From the NCBI RefSeq assembly GCF_003185915.1, contig NZ_QHLZ01000004.1, positions 248,001 to 312,000 on the forward strand: 64,000 nucleotides of DNA, read 5' to 3'. The notes below the pieces were generated by a model that saw only the letters and a program-made list of their open reading frames with translations, searched no databases and had not been told where the DNA came from. How positions within the stretch are numbered: the stretch's first letter is position 1; each line of letters begins with the position of its first letter. Origin of the DNA: Arthrobacter psychrochitiniphilus. Lineage in GTDB: Bacteria; Actinomycetota; Actinomycetes; Actinomycetales; Micrococcaceae. The translations under genes were made by a program, and so were the position numbers. This document shows, one piece after another, positions 1-7,892 of the stretch.

Positions 1-932
1 ACGGCATACTCCATTTCCCTGAACCGGACAGTGCGCTCGGTGGCGAAAACCTTGTGTGAGAGATCGCCAAATTCCCTATTCCCCGTCAGCTTCGAAGCCG
101 TCTTGTTGAGGCGGGGAATGATGGCGGGCATCTTGCCGGATACAGTGCACAGGGCAGAATACAAGGTGTTGGAGACCAACACGTCATCCACTAAGTGATT
201 CACCGCGGACAAAGGGGAGACTCCCTGTGGCAGCCCGCCCACTGGGTGGCGCGTGTTCGTTTTGGTGAGCGCCGTATCGGTGTGTGGAAACCAGTAGAAC
301 TCAAAGTGGTCAAGGGTGGCGTTGCGTTCGGGCAACGATTCCAAAACGGCCGCCAGCCGTTCCGGGCGCTCCACAGCATGGAGCATGAATGCATCCACAC
401 ATGCCAAGGTGACCTCAACAATGATGCCCAAGGCGCCAAGGCCTACACGTGCCACGGCGAACAGGTCGGGGTTTTCAGTGGCGGAGCAGTGTTTGATTTC
501 CCCCGTGCCCGTCACCATTGTCAACGCCCGCACCTGGGTGGCAATACCGCCAAATCGCACACCCGTCCCGTGCGTGCCCGTGGAGATGGCCCCTGCTATG
601 GACTGCTTATCAATATCGCCCAGATTTTCCATGGCCAACCCGTACGGTGCCAGCAGGGCTGGGATCTCATGCAACCGCGTGCCACCTGCAACGGTGGCCA
701 GCTTCGCTTCCCGATCCACCCTGAGCAATCCGCTGATGCCATCGAGGTGCAGCTGAACGCCCTGGGTCAGGGCGATGTCAGTAAAGCTGTGCCCGGCTCC
801 CACAGCTTTGATGGTTGTGCCACTACTGGCAGCCGCTGCGACTAAGGCCGAAACCTCAGCTACTGTACTGGGCCTAGCTACGGAGCTTGGTGTGCAACGC
901 TGATCGCCTGCCCAATTGCGCCACTGACTCAT
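1..932 (-). CDS. FAD-linked sugar-1,4-lactone oxidase (ALO/GULO type), partial
   Basis: The C-terminal part is cut off by the window edge; about 310 codons are visible. It reads as a D-arabinono-1,4-lactone or L-gulono-1,4-lactone oxidase-type flavoprotein of the VAO/PCMH superfamily, which oxidises sugar lactones. It opens with MSQWRNWAGDQ, the usual start of this family. The motif VGAGHSF near residue 48 carries the His that binds FAD covalently in related enzymes. A glycine-rich FAD-binding stretch (SIAGAISTGTHGTGVRFGG) follows. The ATG overlaps the stop of the upstream PLP-enzyme gene as ATGA (929-932), so the two are translationally coupled. Physiological substrate unknown; other VAO sugar oxidases such as alditol oxidase are alternatives. 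Confidence 0.85.
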   Translation of the reverse strand, partial: MSQWRNWAGDQRCTPSSVARPSTVAEVSALVAAAASSGTTIKAVGAGHSFTDIALTQGVQLHLDGISGLLRVDREAKLATVAGGTRLHEIPALLAPYGLAMENLGDIDKQSIAGAISTGTHGTGVRFGGIATQVRALTMVTGTGEIKHCSATENPDLFAVARVGLGALGIIVEVTLACVDAFMLHAVERPERLAAVLESLPERNATLDHFEFYWFPHTDTALTKTNTRHPVGGLPQGVSPLSAVNHLVDDVLVSNTLYSALCTVSGKMPAIIPRLNKTASKLTGNREFGDLSHKVFATERTVRFREMEYA

Positions 933-2266
933 ATGAACGCCTTCCCTTCGCCTCGATAGGTGAGCGCCCTGCCTGCCCGATGGCCACCGCCGTCGATAAT
1001 TTCCAGAGCGTCAACATGCTCACAAACCTCACCGGATTTGGCATGGCGGAACCAAACTTTCTCGCCAATGCGCAGGGTTGAGGCCGCGGCCCCGCGCAAA
1101 GGGGTCTGCACCTCTCCCGCGCCCTCCGTACCAATGAGAGATAAACCGGAGGGGTAGACGGGCTCAGGGGACCTGTCCGCGCCGGCCCGGCCCGAGGCAA
1201 TCCAGCCACCGCCCAGAACCGTGACAATATCCGGGGCCGGCCGTCTCACCACGGGTGCGGCAAATCCGACGGCGTGGGCCGGGCTGAAGCGCGAGTACCC
1301 GTCAAAGAGCGTGGGACCGAAGAGGCCCGAACCTGCGGCCAGTTCCGTCACGGAGGGATCTTCAGTGGTGAGTTCCAGGCTGCCTGTGCCGCCACCGTTG
1401 ACGAATTCGAGCTCGCACAAATTGCGCACAGCAGCCACAACGTTGGCGCGGCGGTGGAGGATTTCAGCCATCGATGAGCGCTGTATTTGTTGGAGGATCT
1501 GTGACTTGGCGGCATCGGCAAACTTGTTCTTGGTGTGCGGGGTGTCCTGCAGACCAGCGATTTGGGCCTCGTACGCCATGATGCCGGTGAGCCGGAAAAG
1601 CTGTGCACCGCCCTTGACATGACGGCCGATCGCTAGAGCCAAGGCGATGGCGTCGCCCCCGGTGCGCACGGGGGAGCGGTACACGCCAATGTGACCCAGT
1701 GTGCGTCCTGCCACTGCCGGGCGCCACGAAGCGTCTAGATCCAGGCACAGCCGGATGGGGGCAGCCGGTTGGGTGCCTGCCAAAGTGGCGGCCATCCACT
1801 CCAACTGTTCTGTGGAATCCACCATGAGCGTCACGCGGGCACAGGCTTGCGGATCAGCGGCAAGGGCGCGCAGGGCGGGGGAATCGGCGGTGGGGTAGGC
1901 CACCACAATGTCAGTGAAGGCGCCGGATGGATCAGCGGCTAACCACAACGCTTCCGGAAGTGTAAATCCGAGTATGCCGGCAAAACCGGGCTGGGCCAGC
2001 ACGGCACGGAGAACGTCACGGTTCCGGATTGATTTACTAGCCACCCGGATGGGCTTGCCCGCCGCCCGCCGCAGCAGGGACCCGGCATTTGTGGACAGTG
2101 CCGCCAGGTTCAGGACGGCCAGTGGGGCGGACAGGTTGGCACAGGCCAAATCCACCCCTGCCCACATGGCCTCCTCCGCAGAGATAGCCCCAGAAGAAGG
2201 CGCAGAAGGCGTGGAAGAAGCCCCGCTGAGGCCGTCCGCCAGAGCCGATTGTAGTAGTTTCAACAT
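929..2266 (-). CDS. PLP-dependent fold-type III amino-acid deaminase/aldolase-like protein
   Basis: This 445-residue protein has the layout of D-serine dehydratase/D-threonine aldolase-like enzymes: an alanine-racemase-type PLP barrel followed by a C-terminal beta domain. The segment PIRVASKSIRNRDVL near residues 73-87 fits the PLP-lysine region of the barrel. Late in the protein FVNGGGTGSLE fits the PLP phosphate-binding loop. The C-terminal domain contains VCEHVDALEIID, where D-serine dehydratases carry metal-binding His and Cys; here the order is Cys-x-His rather than the usual His-x-Cys, so the metal site is uncertain. The first gene of a two-gene unit with the lactone oxidase, overlapping it by 4 bases. 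The reaction is not identified; action on D-amino or hydroxy-amino acids is inference from fold. Confidence 0.75.
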   Translation of the reverse strand: MLKLLQSALADGLSGASSTPSAPSSGAISAEEAMWAGVDLACANLSAPLAVLNLAALSTNAGSLLRRAAGKPIRVASKSIRNRDVLRAVLAQPGFAGILGFTLPEALWLAADPSGAFTDIVVAYPTADSPALRALAADPQACARVTLMVDSTEQLEWMAATLAGTQPAAPIRLCLDLDASWRPAVAGRTLGHIGVYRSPVRTGGDAIALALAIGRHVKGGAQLFRLTGIMAYEAQIAGLQDTPHTKNKFADAAKSQILQQIQRSSMAEILHRRANVVAAVRNLCELEFVNGGGTGSLELTTEDPSVTELAAGSGLFGPTLFDGYSRFSPAHAVGFAAPVVRRPAPDIVTVLGGGWIASGRAGADRSPEPVYPSGLSLIGTEGAGEVQTPLRGAAASTLRIGEKVWFRHAKSGEVCEHVDALEIIDGGGHRAGRALTYRGEGKAFI

Positions 2267-2476
2267 TGCTGCCCACTTTCCTACTCGCCAGTAATGCCAA
2301 CTCTGTCACATGTCAGGCTCCGGATGTGGATATGGCAGATGAAGTCATGTTTGGCACACGCCGCAGCGCAACTTGACGTGCATGGCTGAACCCGCAATAG
2401 TCACAAGTAAAGGCCGCGACGGGGAGGCCGCAGCAAGTTTTTGCATCCCCGGCACACAAGAACCAGGAGGCGCACG

Positions 2477-3475
2477 ATGACCAGCCAAGAGCAATCACCC
2501 CAAGGCGCAGCGCACGAACCGATCCCCGCCCCCACCGGGATTGTGGTCGGAATTGATGGTTCCGAGCAGAGCATTGGCGCCCTGATCTGGGCCGCCCGGC
2601 AGGCGAGATTGCGCAACGTTCCACTTCATCTGGTCACCGCCTACACTGTCCCCATTTTTGCCGCCTCGGGACTCGACGGCGGCTATGCAACAGTGGACGA
2701 CGACGTCATCCGCCAAGGTGCCGAGGCTGTCCTTCGTGAATCGGCGGCCAAAGTGGCGCATCTGGATATTGAGATGGACGCGCGGGTTGAGAACGGTGAT
2801 GCCGCCGGAGTGCTGCTGGAACTAAGCGAAACTGCCGAGCTGCTGGTCTTTGGCTCACGCGGCAGGGGCGGGTTCATTGGCAGGCTTTTAGGCAGTGTCA
2901 GTTCCGCGCTTCCCGCCCACGCCAAATGCCCCACCGTCACGGTCCCACTGAGCTGTGCCGCACGCCTGGAAGAAGGCCTTGAGGAAGGCCGGGCAGGGAT
3001 TGAAAAAGTTGTCACAGTGGGTGTGGACGGCTCGGATCAGGCCCGTTACGCGGTGCTTGTAGCGGCAGAACAAGCCCAACTTTCCGGCAGTACTCTGCGC
3101 ATCATCTGCGCCGTGCAGCCCTACACCGGATCGCTGGCCTGGATGCCCGCACCTGTAGACCGAGAAGCGTTATTCACTGAGATTCGCAGCCAGCTGGAGG
3201 CCGGTGAAAAGTGGCTGCGCAATCATTTCCCGAAGCTGCCCATTGAGATTGAACTGTTGGAAGGATCAGCCGTGGAAGCGCTGGTCAAGGCCACCGAAAC
3301 AACAGAGCTGGTGGTTATGGGAACCCGTGGCCGTGGCGGTTTTGCCGGCATGATGCTCGGCTCCACCACTGACGGTGTGCGCCACCATGCCAAGGGCCCC
3401 ATCATGGTTGTGCGCGATAGGGAAGATCCCCGTCAAGACGACCGCACCGCCTTTGGCCCACTGCTGAAGACATGA
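2477..3475 (+). CDS. tandem universal stress protein (two UspA domains)
   Basis: The 332-residue cytoplasmic protein consists of two UspA domains in tandem. Domain 1 runs from GIVVGIDGSEQS (about residue 22) to its nucleotide-binding loop GSRGRGGFIGRLLGSVS. Domain 2 runs from VVTVGVDGSDQA (about 177) to GTRGRGGFAGMMLGST. Both keep the G-2x-G-9x-G-S/T pattern of ATP-binding USPs, so both sites look intact. The start at 2477 is preceded by AGGAGG at 2465-2470 with 6-base spacing; a longer frame from 2441 has no such site. Tandem USPs are common in actinobacteria and often respond to hypoxia or stationary phase, but nothing here shows the signal. A bidirectional hairpin terminator follows. Confidence 0.92.
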   Translation: MTSQEQSPQGAAHEPIPAPTGIVVGIDGSEQSIGALIWAARQARLRNVPLHLVTAYTVPIFAASGLDGGYATVDDDVIRQGAEAVLRESAAKVAHLDIEMDARVENGDAAGVLLELSETAELLVFGSRGRGGFIGRLLGSVSSALPAHAKCPTVTVPLSCAARLEEGLEEGRAGIEKVVTVGVDGSDQARYAVLVAAEQAQLSGSTLRIICAVQPYTGSLAWMPAPVDREALFTEIRSQLEAGEKWLRNHFPKLPIEIELLEGSAVEALVKATETTELVVMGTRGRGGFAGMMLGSTTDGVRHHAKGPIMVVRDREDPRQDDRTAFGPLLKT

Positions 3476-3505
3476 TCCGGCTACTTAGCTGAGCGCGCAA
3501 AACTG

Positions 3506-3547
3506 AAGGCGCGGCATCCGCCCCCTACGGGCTGGATGCCGCGCCTT
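3506..3547. terminator. bidirectional hairpin between convergent genes
   Basis: A perfect 14-bp stem (AAGGCGCGGCATCC at 3506-3519 with its complement at 3534-3547), extendable by a GCCC/GGGC inner helix, lies between the stops of the stress-protein gene and the NlpC/P60 gene. There is no long T tract, so it may work as a weak or factor-assisted terminator for both directions. Confidence 0.75.
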
Positions 3548-3612
3548 AGCTTGCTGTCATATCTTCTTACCGTAGGGCAGAGAAGGGCCTCTGTGCTGCG
3601 TGGTTGCAGCCG

Positions 3613-5130
3613 CTAATACCTGGCCGCGTAAGGATACAGGCTCATATAGGGGGTCATGTGCGAGAGCGGGGTGATTTCCACCGGCTGGGTGTAATTCAGG
3701 GCCTGAACCACCTGGTTGTTGCCAATGTAAATGGCAACGTGACCGAAACGGCCATTGCCGTCGTCATCGAACACCAGCAGATCGCCATATTGCATCTGAG
3801 ATAGCGGAACACGGACCGGGGCAGCCCAGAACTGGTCTGAGCCTTGGCGCGGCACGCTCTTGCCAGCAGCTGCGAACGCCTGCTGAACCAGCCCGGAACA
3901 GTCAAAGGCATTGGGCCCGTTCCCGCCCCATTGGTAACGGCTGCCAATCTTGGACAGGGCGTAATTAACCATGACCTGGGTGTAGCTGCCCGTAGGCGGA
4001 GCAACAGGTGGCTTGGGTGCCGGTGGTTTAGGTGCAGGTGGCTTGGGCGCAACCGGTGGTTTAGGAGCGGGTGGCTTCGGTGCAACAGGCGGTTTAGGTG
4101 CCGGTGGCTTGGGTGCAACAGGGGGTTTAGGTGCCGGTGGCCTGGGCGCGGATGTGGTGGGAGCCGGGGGGTTGGGGGCCTGCGGTTTCGGGGCCTGCGT
4201 GACAGGCGGTTTGGGCACAGGGGGAAGCGCGGGAGGTTTGGTGCCGGTGGCCGGTGGGCGGACAGGAGCCGGGGTGTCGGCGGAGGCCTCAATCTGCTCC
4301 TTGAGGGCCTCTTCCTCGGCCTTTCGGGTGAGCTCGTCAACCCGGGCACCCTCCAACTCCACCGTGGTGTTGTGCAAGCTGGCAAGTCTTGTCAACAAAA
4401 TATCTCGCTGGCTTTGGTTCTCCGCCACTACTGCGGCCTGCGCGTCAGCGGCTCCCTGGGCTTGGGCGCGTGAGGCCTCGGCGGCCGTGGTGGCCTCGGT
4501 GGCCGCAGTGCTGGCGGCCAGGGCTTGTGCATCCAGTGCGGCGGACGTGGCAGCAGCGGCTTCGGCGGAAGCAAAGGTGTTGGCTCGATTGGAACTCAAA
4601 GCCATGAGCGTGGAGGCCTGGTAAAGGGCATCATCGCCCTCATCGCTGGTCAGCAGGGTCTGGACGCTCAGCCCAACGCCACCGGACTTGTACAAGTTGC
4701 CTGCCAGCTGCCCCAGTTGGGTCTTGGCCTTGGAATGTGCGCTCCGGGCAGCTTCGGATTTCCCCTTTGCGGTTGCGGCTTCTTCTTGGCGCTGTTCAAG
4801 CACCACCAGTGCTTCGGTGTACGAGCCGCTGGCGCTCAGCGCGGCCATGGACGTTGCCCGGAGGCGGTCATTGGCCGTGGCCAAAATGGCCTCCAGCTCG
4901 GCGGCTGCAGCCGCGGTGGCAGCCTCTGATTTTTTGGCCTTGGCAATGTCCTCTTCGCTGGGGACGGTGGGAAGGTGAGGCTGCGGGGCGAACTTTTGAA
5001 ACGCCGTCGAACTTAATCCAGGTGCCGCAGAGACAGCGGGTCCGGCCGTGGCGGGTAAGAGCAGGCCGGAAGAGGCCAAAGCGGCGCACGCCAATGTTGC
5101 AGTGCCGCGAACCAAAAAGCGCATACTCAT
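3613..5130 (-). CDS. secreted NlpC/P60 peptidoglycan endopeptidase
   Basis: The 505-residue precursor has a signal peptide (about residues 1-35, a hydrophobic run ending near ATAGPAVSAAPG). Next is a long Ala/Glu/Lys-rich coiled coil (about 55-280), a Pro/Lys-rich linker of repeated PAPKPPVAPKPP units (about 290-385), and a C-terminal NlpC/P60 domain. Catalytic Cys411 lies in NAFDCSGLVQQAF and His464 in RFGHVAIYIGN. This is the RipA-like layout of actinobacterial cell-wall hydrolases that cut D-Glu-diaminopimelate or equivalent stem-peptide bonds during cell separation. GAGG seven bases before the ATG can serve as ribosome binding site. Monocistronic, with a 160-base leader that may fold (see separate entry). 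The linker presumably spans the wall; exact bond specificity is not readable. Confidence 0.92.
   Translation of the reverse strand: MSMRFLVRGTATLACAALASSGLLLPATAGPAVSAAPGLSSTAFQKFAPQPHLPTVPSEEDIAKAKKSEAATAAAAAELEAILATANDRLRATSMAALSASGSYTEALVVLEQRQEEAATAKGKSEAARSAHSKAKTQLGQLAGNLYKSGGVGLSVQTLLTSDEGDDALYQASTLMALSSNRANTFASAEAAAATSAALDAQALAASTAATEATTAAEASRAQAQGAADAQAAVVAENQSQRDILLTRLASLHNTTVELEGARVDELTRKAEEEALKEQIEASADTPAPVRPPATGTKPPALPPVPKPPVTQAPKPQAPNPPAPTTSAPRPPAPKPPVAPKPPAPKPPVAPKPPAPKPPVAPKPPAPKPPAPKPPVAPPTGSYTQVMVNYALSKIGSRYQWGGNGPNAFDCSGLVQQAFAAAGKSVPRQGSDQFWAAPVRVPLSQMQYGDLLVFDDDGNGRFGHVAIYIGNNQVVQALNYTQPVEITPLSHMTPYMSLYPYAARY
4005..4215 (-). repeat. degenerate Pro-Lys coding repeat in the NlpC/P60 linker
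   Basis: Within the hydrolase gene a short unit coding PAPKPPVAPKPP or variants is repeated many times. The nucleotide copies are very similar (alternating GGTGGTTTAGG and GGTGGCTTGGG on the plus strand), so this tract is prone to length change by slippage or recombination. It codes a stiff, basic, proline-rich spacer between the coiled coil and the catalytic domain. Confidence 0.85.
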
Positions 5131-5262
5131 CCAGGTGCCTCACTGCAGATCGATTGGTAAATGGTGCAGCCCCCAGGCCACAGGCCGGAGACAGGTGGCT
5201 CTCGGCGAATTTACACAGCTAAGCCGACCCTACGGGTCTTAGGAATGCTTGGCAACACAGGA
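5131..5262 (-). promoter_or_regulatory. possible structured 5' leader of the NlpC/P60 gene
   Basis: On the minus strand the bases before the hydrolase start contain a hairpin (CTAAG-ACCC-GTA-GGGT-CTTAG, about 5224-5244). A GC-rich stretch with several GGCC/CCTG complementarities follows. NlpC/P60 and rpf genes of actinobacteria are often preceded by a c-di-AMP (ydaO-yuaA) riboswitch, but I could not match the conserved core by eye. I only flag the region as a folded-leader candidate. Confidence 0.25.
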
Positions 5263-5294
5263 AACAACAGCACCATGAACAACAATAGTGTCAT

Positions 5295-5702
5295 TTAGCC
5301 CCAGCCAAGCTCGTGCAAGCGCGCGTCGCTAATGCCGAAGTGGTGGGCGATCTCATGGACCACCGTTACCGTGACCTCATGGATCACTTCTTCGCGGCTG
5401 TGGCAGATCTCTAAAATGGGCGCACGGAAGATGGTGATTCGATCAGGGAGGGAACCGGCCTCCCACCAGGAATCCCGTTCCGTCAGCGGCGTCCCCTCAT
5501 ACAAGCCCAGCAACACGGTATCCGGGTGTTCTCCGGTGGCAGGCTCGTAGTCATCGGCAATGAAGATGGCCACATTGTCCATTTCGGCGCTGATATTTGC
5601 CGGAATCGCGGCGATGGCAGCCTGCACAGCAGCGTCAAATTCCTGTTCATCCATAGTGAAAGGCAGGAAGGAGGGAATGCCGGCAAGGGGATTGTGATGC
5701 AT
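5295..5702 (-). CDS. small zincin-type metallopeptidase family protein
   Basis: This 135-residue protein ends with VVHEIAHHFGISDARLHELGWG, an HExxHH motif followed by a Glu further on, as in the zincin-like MMP1/DUF1025 (Zincin_1) family of small bacterial proteins. The body, with conserved NVAIFIADDYEP and DRITIFRAPILE segments, also fits that family. No signal peptide is visible, so it is probably cytoplasmic. The start is uncertain: the longest frame begins at 5702, and an internal ATG at 5654 (MDEQEFDAAV) would match the usual family N terminus; neither has a clear ribosome binding site. Substrate unknown. Confidence 0.85.
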   Translation of the reverse strand: MHHNPLAGIPSFLPFTMDEQEFDAAVQAAIAAIPANISAEMDNVAIFIADDYEPATGEHPDTVLLGLYEGTPLTERDSWWEAGSLPDRITIFRAPILEICHSREEVIHEVTVTVVHEIAHHFGISDARLHELGWG

Positions 5703-5911
5703 GCCTCAAGCGTAGCGGTGAAACCCCGGCATCATGCGGATACAGTGCCCTCTAGAGTCACTGTCGGGGAGCTGTGGCCAACGTTTTCAGCCCCCGGTGG
5801 GCGGTTGTCGCATGTCCGTTTTGTGTTCTGAGCAAATAGGCCCTATAGTTTTTGGAGTCCACTTCGAACCGAAGCGCTGGGAACAACGCAGAGGCTACGA
5901 AGCTGACTTAG

Positions 5912-5984
5912 GCCCCCATCGTCTAGCGGCCTAGGACACCGCCCTTTCACGGCGGCGGCACGGGTTCGAATCCCGTTGGGGGTA
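5912..5984 (+). tRNA. tRNA-Glu (anticodon TTC)
   Basis: A full cloverleaf can be drawn. The acceptor stem GCCCCCA (5912-5918) pairs with TGGGGGT (5977-5983). The anticodon stem CCGCC/GGCGG encloses CTTTCAC with anticodon TTC at 5946-5948. The T arm CGGGTTCGAATCCCG is canonical. The 3' CCA is not encoded. Confidence 0.97.
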
Positions 5985-6083
5985 CTTGCGAGCAAGTGGT
6001 AAATCAGTAAGAAATTTGCTGGTACGCTATAACTCGTGAAAATCACACAAACGTGTGACGGTAACAAAATGCAGTAAACGTAT

Positions 6084-6157
6084 GGCCCTGTAGCGCAGTT
6101 GGTTAGCGCGCCGCCCTGTCACGGCGGAGGTCGCGGGTTCGAGTCCCGTCAGGGTCG
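6084..6157 (+). tRNA. tRNA-Asp (anticodon GTC)
   Basis: The acceptor stem GGCCCTG (6084-6090) pairs with CAGGGTC (6150-6156), including one G-T pair. The anticodon stem CCGCC/GGCGG encloses CTGTCAC with GTC at 6118-6120. D arm and T arm (GCGGGTTCGAGTCCCGT) are canonical. The CCA end is not encoded. It lies about 100 bases after tRNA-Glu. Confidence 0.97.
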
Positions 6158-6214
6158 CTTTGGTTTTCTTGACTAGTGCAAGAAGATCTGGTGACGAGAT
6201 TTTCAGATCACCAA

Positions 6215-6290
6215 GGCTCTGTAGCTCAGTTGGTAGAGCGTTCGACTGAAAATCGAAAGGTCACCGGATCGACGCCGGTCGGAGCCACCA
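6215..6290 (+). tRNA. tRNA-Phe (anticodon GAA)
   Basis: The acceptor stem GGCTCTG (6215-6221) pairs with CGGAGCC (6280-6286). The anticodon stem TTCGA/TCGAA encloses CTGAAAA with GAA at 6248-6250. Unlike the two preceding tRNA genes, the CCA end (6288-6290) is encoded. It is the last member of a Glu-Asp-Phe cluster and is followed directly by a terminator. Confidence 0.97.
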
Positions 6291-6292
6291 CT

Positions 6293-6320
6293 AAGAACCC
6301 CCGCTAATCCGGGGGTTCTT
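6293..6320 (+). terminator. rho-independent terminator of the tRNA cluster
   Basis: AAGAACCCCCG (6293-6303), a 6-base loop and CGGGGGTTCTT (6310-6320) form a perfect 11-bp stem three bases after the tRNA-Phe CCA, followed by a short T-containing tail. Confidence 0.9.
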
Positions 6321-6533
6321 CGCTTTAACACATAACTCGCCGCGCCTATTTGAACGTTTCGGGGGGAGCGGCCAAAACGTTTCGCGCCCGTTTGAACCAT
6401 AGCGAAAAACTCAAAGTGGGGCGAAAGTTCACTCCACCGACTCCTTTCCCGGTTGTGTGCCAGAATGACCACCAAGGGGTAGCGGCTGCCTGTTCAGCCG
6501 AGACAACAAGTGCGGCTTACAAAAGGGGTCTTC

Positions 6534-7037
6534 ATGCGAGCAGCAAGAACTTTCCGGAAAATATTCCTGCTAGTAGCGGTCCTGCTCACAGCCTCGGTAA
6601 CCGCTACTGCGTGCTCGGTAATTCCAGACCTTGGCGGCCTCTCCGGGAACTCAGGAAGCAGCCAGGAGAGCACGCAGGCACAAGCGCCCCGCGGCGAAGG
6701 CCAGCAGGAACTTGACCCCGGTGAAGTGGTGCCTGATGTGAGCGGGATGCTCGGCAACGCAGAGGCCTGTGTCAGTGTCAGCGCCGTGGTGATCACCGGT
6801 AGCACGCTGGCCTTCATAGCGAGGCTCGATCCGAGCGGAGAAGGCGCTAAGAGCATGGCGAATCAAGTCACTGAGTCCATGAAAAAGGTTCCGGCTGAAA
6901 TAAAGGGAGATCTGGAAAACCTTTTGTCGGTGATCAATGACTCTGCAATTAATGGAAATACTTTCAATGACAAAAAATTCGAACAGGCCATGAAACCCAT
7001 CAGTATGTGGGTTGAGAAAAACTGCACAAACCCATAA
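6534..7037 (+). CDS. small putative lipoprotein of unknown function
   Basis: This 167-residue protein starts MRAARTFRKIFLLVAVLLTA, an arginine-rich N region followed by a hydrophobic stretch. A Cys follows in TATACS that could be lipidated, although the residue three before Cys is Ala rather than Leu or Val, so the lipobox is weak. A Gly/Ser/Gln-rich, probably disordered stretch follows, then a helical C-terminal half (MANQVTESMKKVPAEIKGDL). The start at 6534 has AAGGGG about 7 bases upstream; a frame from 6510 lacks this. I do not recognise a family. The Asp23 operon starts 118 bases downstream on the same strand, so an envelope role is possible but only inferred. Confidence 0.7.
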   Translation: MRAARTFRKIFLLVAVLLTASVTATACSVIPDLGGLSGNSGSSQESTQAQAPRGEGQQELDPGEVVPDVSGMLGNAEACVSVSAVVITGSTLAFIARLDPSGEGAKSMANQVTESMKKVPAEIKGDLENLLSVINDSAINGNTFNDKKFEQAMKPISMWVEKNCTNP

Positions 7038-7155
7038 AAGGGTTAGGTGTCGGGACGATTTACGTTCTTCACGGCATACTCTGGCACGTAGCGGCGTTGC
7101 CCCTCAACTTTTCGGTGCATAGGCTTACCGTAAGGGAAACAGAAAGGGCTCATTC

Positions 7156-7704
7156 ATGGACTCGCAAAACCAGGCTTCGCCAGAAGTCACGCCCGGCACC
7201 GGGATTGGTGCCGGTACCGGCCCCACAATAGTGGCCGGAGAAGGACGCACAGTCATCTCAGAGACGGCAGTGGCCAAGGTGGTTGGCATTGCTGCCCGCA
7301 ATGTTGCAGGAGTCCACGCACTGGGATCAGGTACCTCACGGTCCATAGGGGCCATTCGTGAAGTGGTGGGCGGCGCAGACCTTACCCAGGGTGTGCGGGT
7401 TGAAGTTGGTGAGTCCCAGGTGGCTGTCGATCTGATTCTGCTGGCGGAATACGGCTATCCCTTGCAAACACTTGCCAACTCAGTCCGTGCGGCCGTCTAC
7501 ACGGCAGTAGAGGAACTGGTGGGCCGGGACGTTATTGAAGTGAACATTGAAATCACTGATGTGTTTATCCCGCCAGCAGATTCGGAAAAGCCTGCAGCAC
7601 GGACCCGTCTGACGGACCGTTTGGGGAACCCCAAGGTGAGCGGAACGGTTGCTCCTACAGCAGCGCAAGGCATCGATTTAACGGAAACCGGAGAGCAGAA
7701 ATGA
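7156..7704 (+). CDS. Asp23/Gls24 family envelope stress protein
   Basis: The 182-residue protein has the Asp23/Gls24 core from about residue 33 to 135. It begins with GRTVISETAVAKVVGIAARN, continues through GVRVEVGESQVAVDLILLAEYGYPL and ends in VNIEITDVFIP. In staphylococci Asp23 is a very abundant protein tethered to the membrane by AmaP and linked to cell-envelope stress. It has no signal or membrane segment and is expected at the inner face of the membrane. The start has GAAAGGGC before it. First gene of a five-gene operon in which each pair overlaps by 4 bases. The N-terminal 30 residues are Gly/Thr-rich and probably disordered. Confidence 0.9.
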   Translation: MDSQNQASPEVTPGTGIGAGTGPTIVAGEGRTVISETAVAKVVGIAARNVAGVHALGSGTSRSIGAIREVVGGADLTQGVRVEVGESQVAVDLILLAEYGYPLQTLANSVRAAVYTAVEELVGRDVIEVNIEITDVFIPPADSEKPAARTRLTDRLGNPKVSGTVAPTAAQGIDLTETGEQK

Positions 7705-7892
7705 ATCTTAGCGTGGTGTGTGCGGCGTTTGGTGCGTTTTTGGCCTTTATGGCCTTCGCTTTCGGTTTCTGGGGCTTGTTGATCAGCGCCATTTTCATCG
7801 TGGTGGGAGCATTCGTGGGCCGAGCTGCCAGCGGAAAGCTTGATTGGCGCGGTGCCCTCGATGCGCTCACAGGCCGCCGTTCGTCGTCGTGA
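7701..7892 (+). CDS. small two-helix membrane protein (DUF2273-like)
   Basis: This 63-residue protein is almost entirely hydrophobic, with two likely membrane helices (about residues 4-24 and 27-45) and a short basic tail (GKLDWRGALDALTGRRSSS). Small DUF2273-type membrane proteins are regularly found between asp23-like genes and amaP-like genes. Its ATG overlaps the stop of the preceding Asp23 gene as ATGA (7701-7704), and its own stop overlaps the GTG of the next gene. It may help anchor the Asp23-like proteins; this is inference from context. Confidence 0.8.
   Translation: MNLSVVCAAFGAFLAFMAFAFGFWGLLISAIFIVVGAFVGRAASGKLDWRGALDALTGRRSSS

Noticed and set aside
195-845. A 216-codon plus-strand frame at the window start
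   Set aside because: It lies antisense to the lactone oxidase, whose FAD motifs are clear on the minus strand.
3844-4624. Plus-strand frames with Gly-rich repeats (GAGGLGATGGL)
   Set aside because: They are the complement of the Pro-Lys linker of the NlpC/P60 gene; the coding direction is set by the signal peptide and catalytic motifs on the minus strand.
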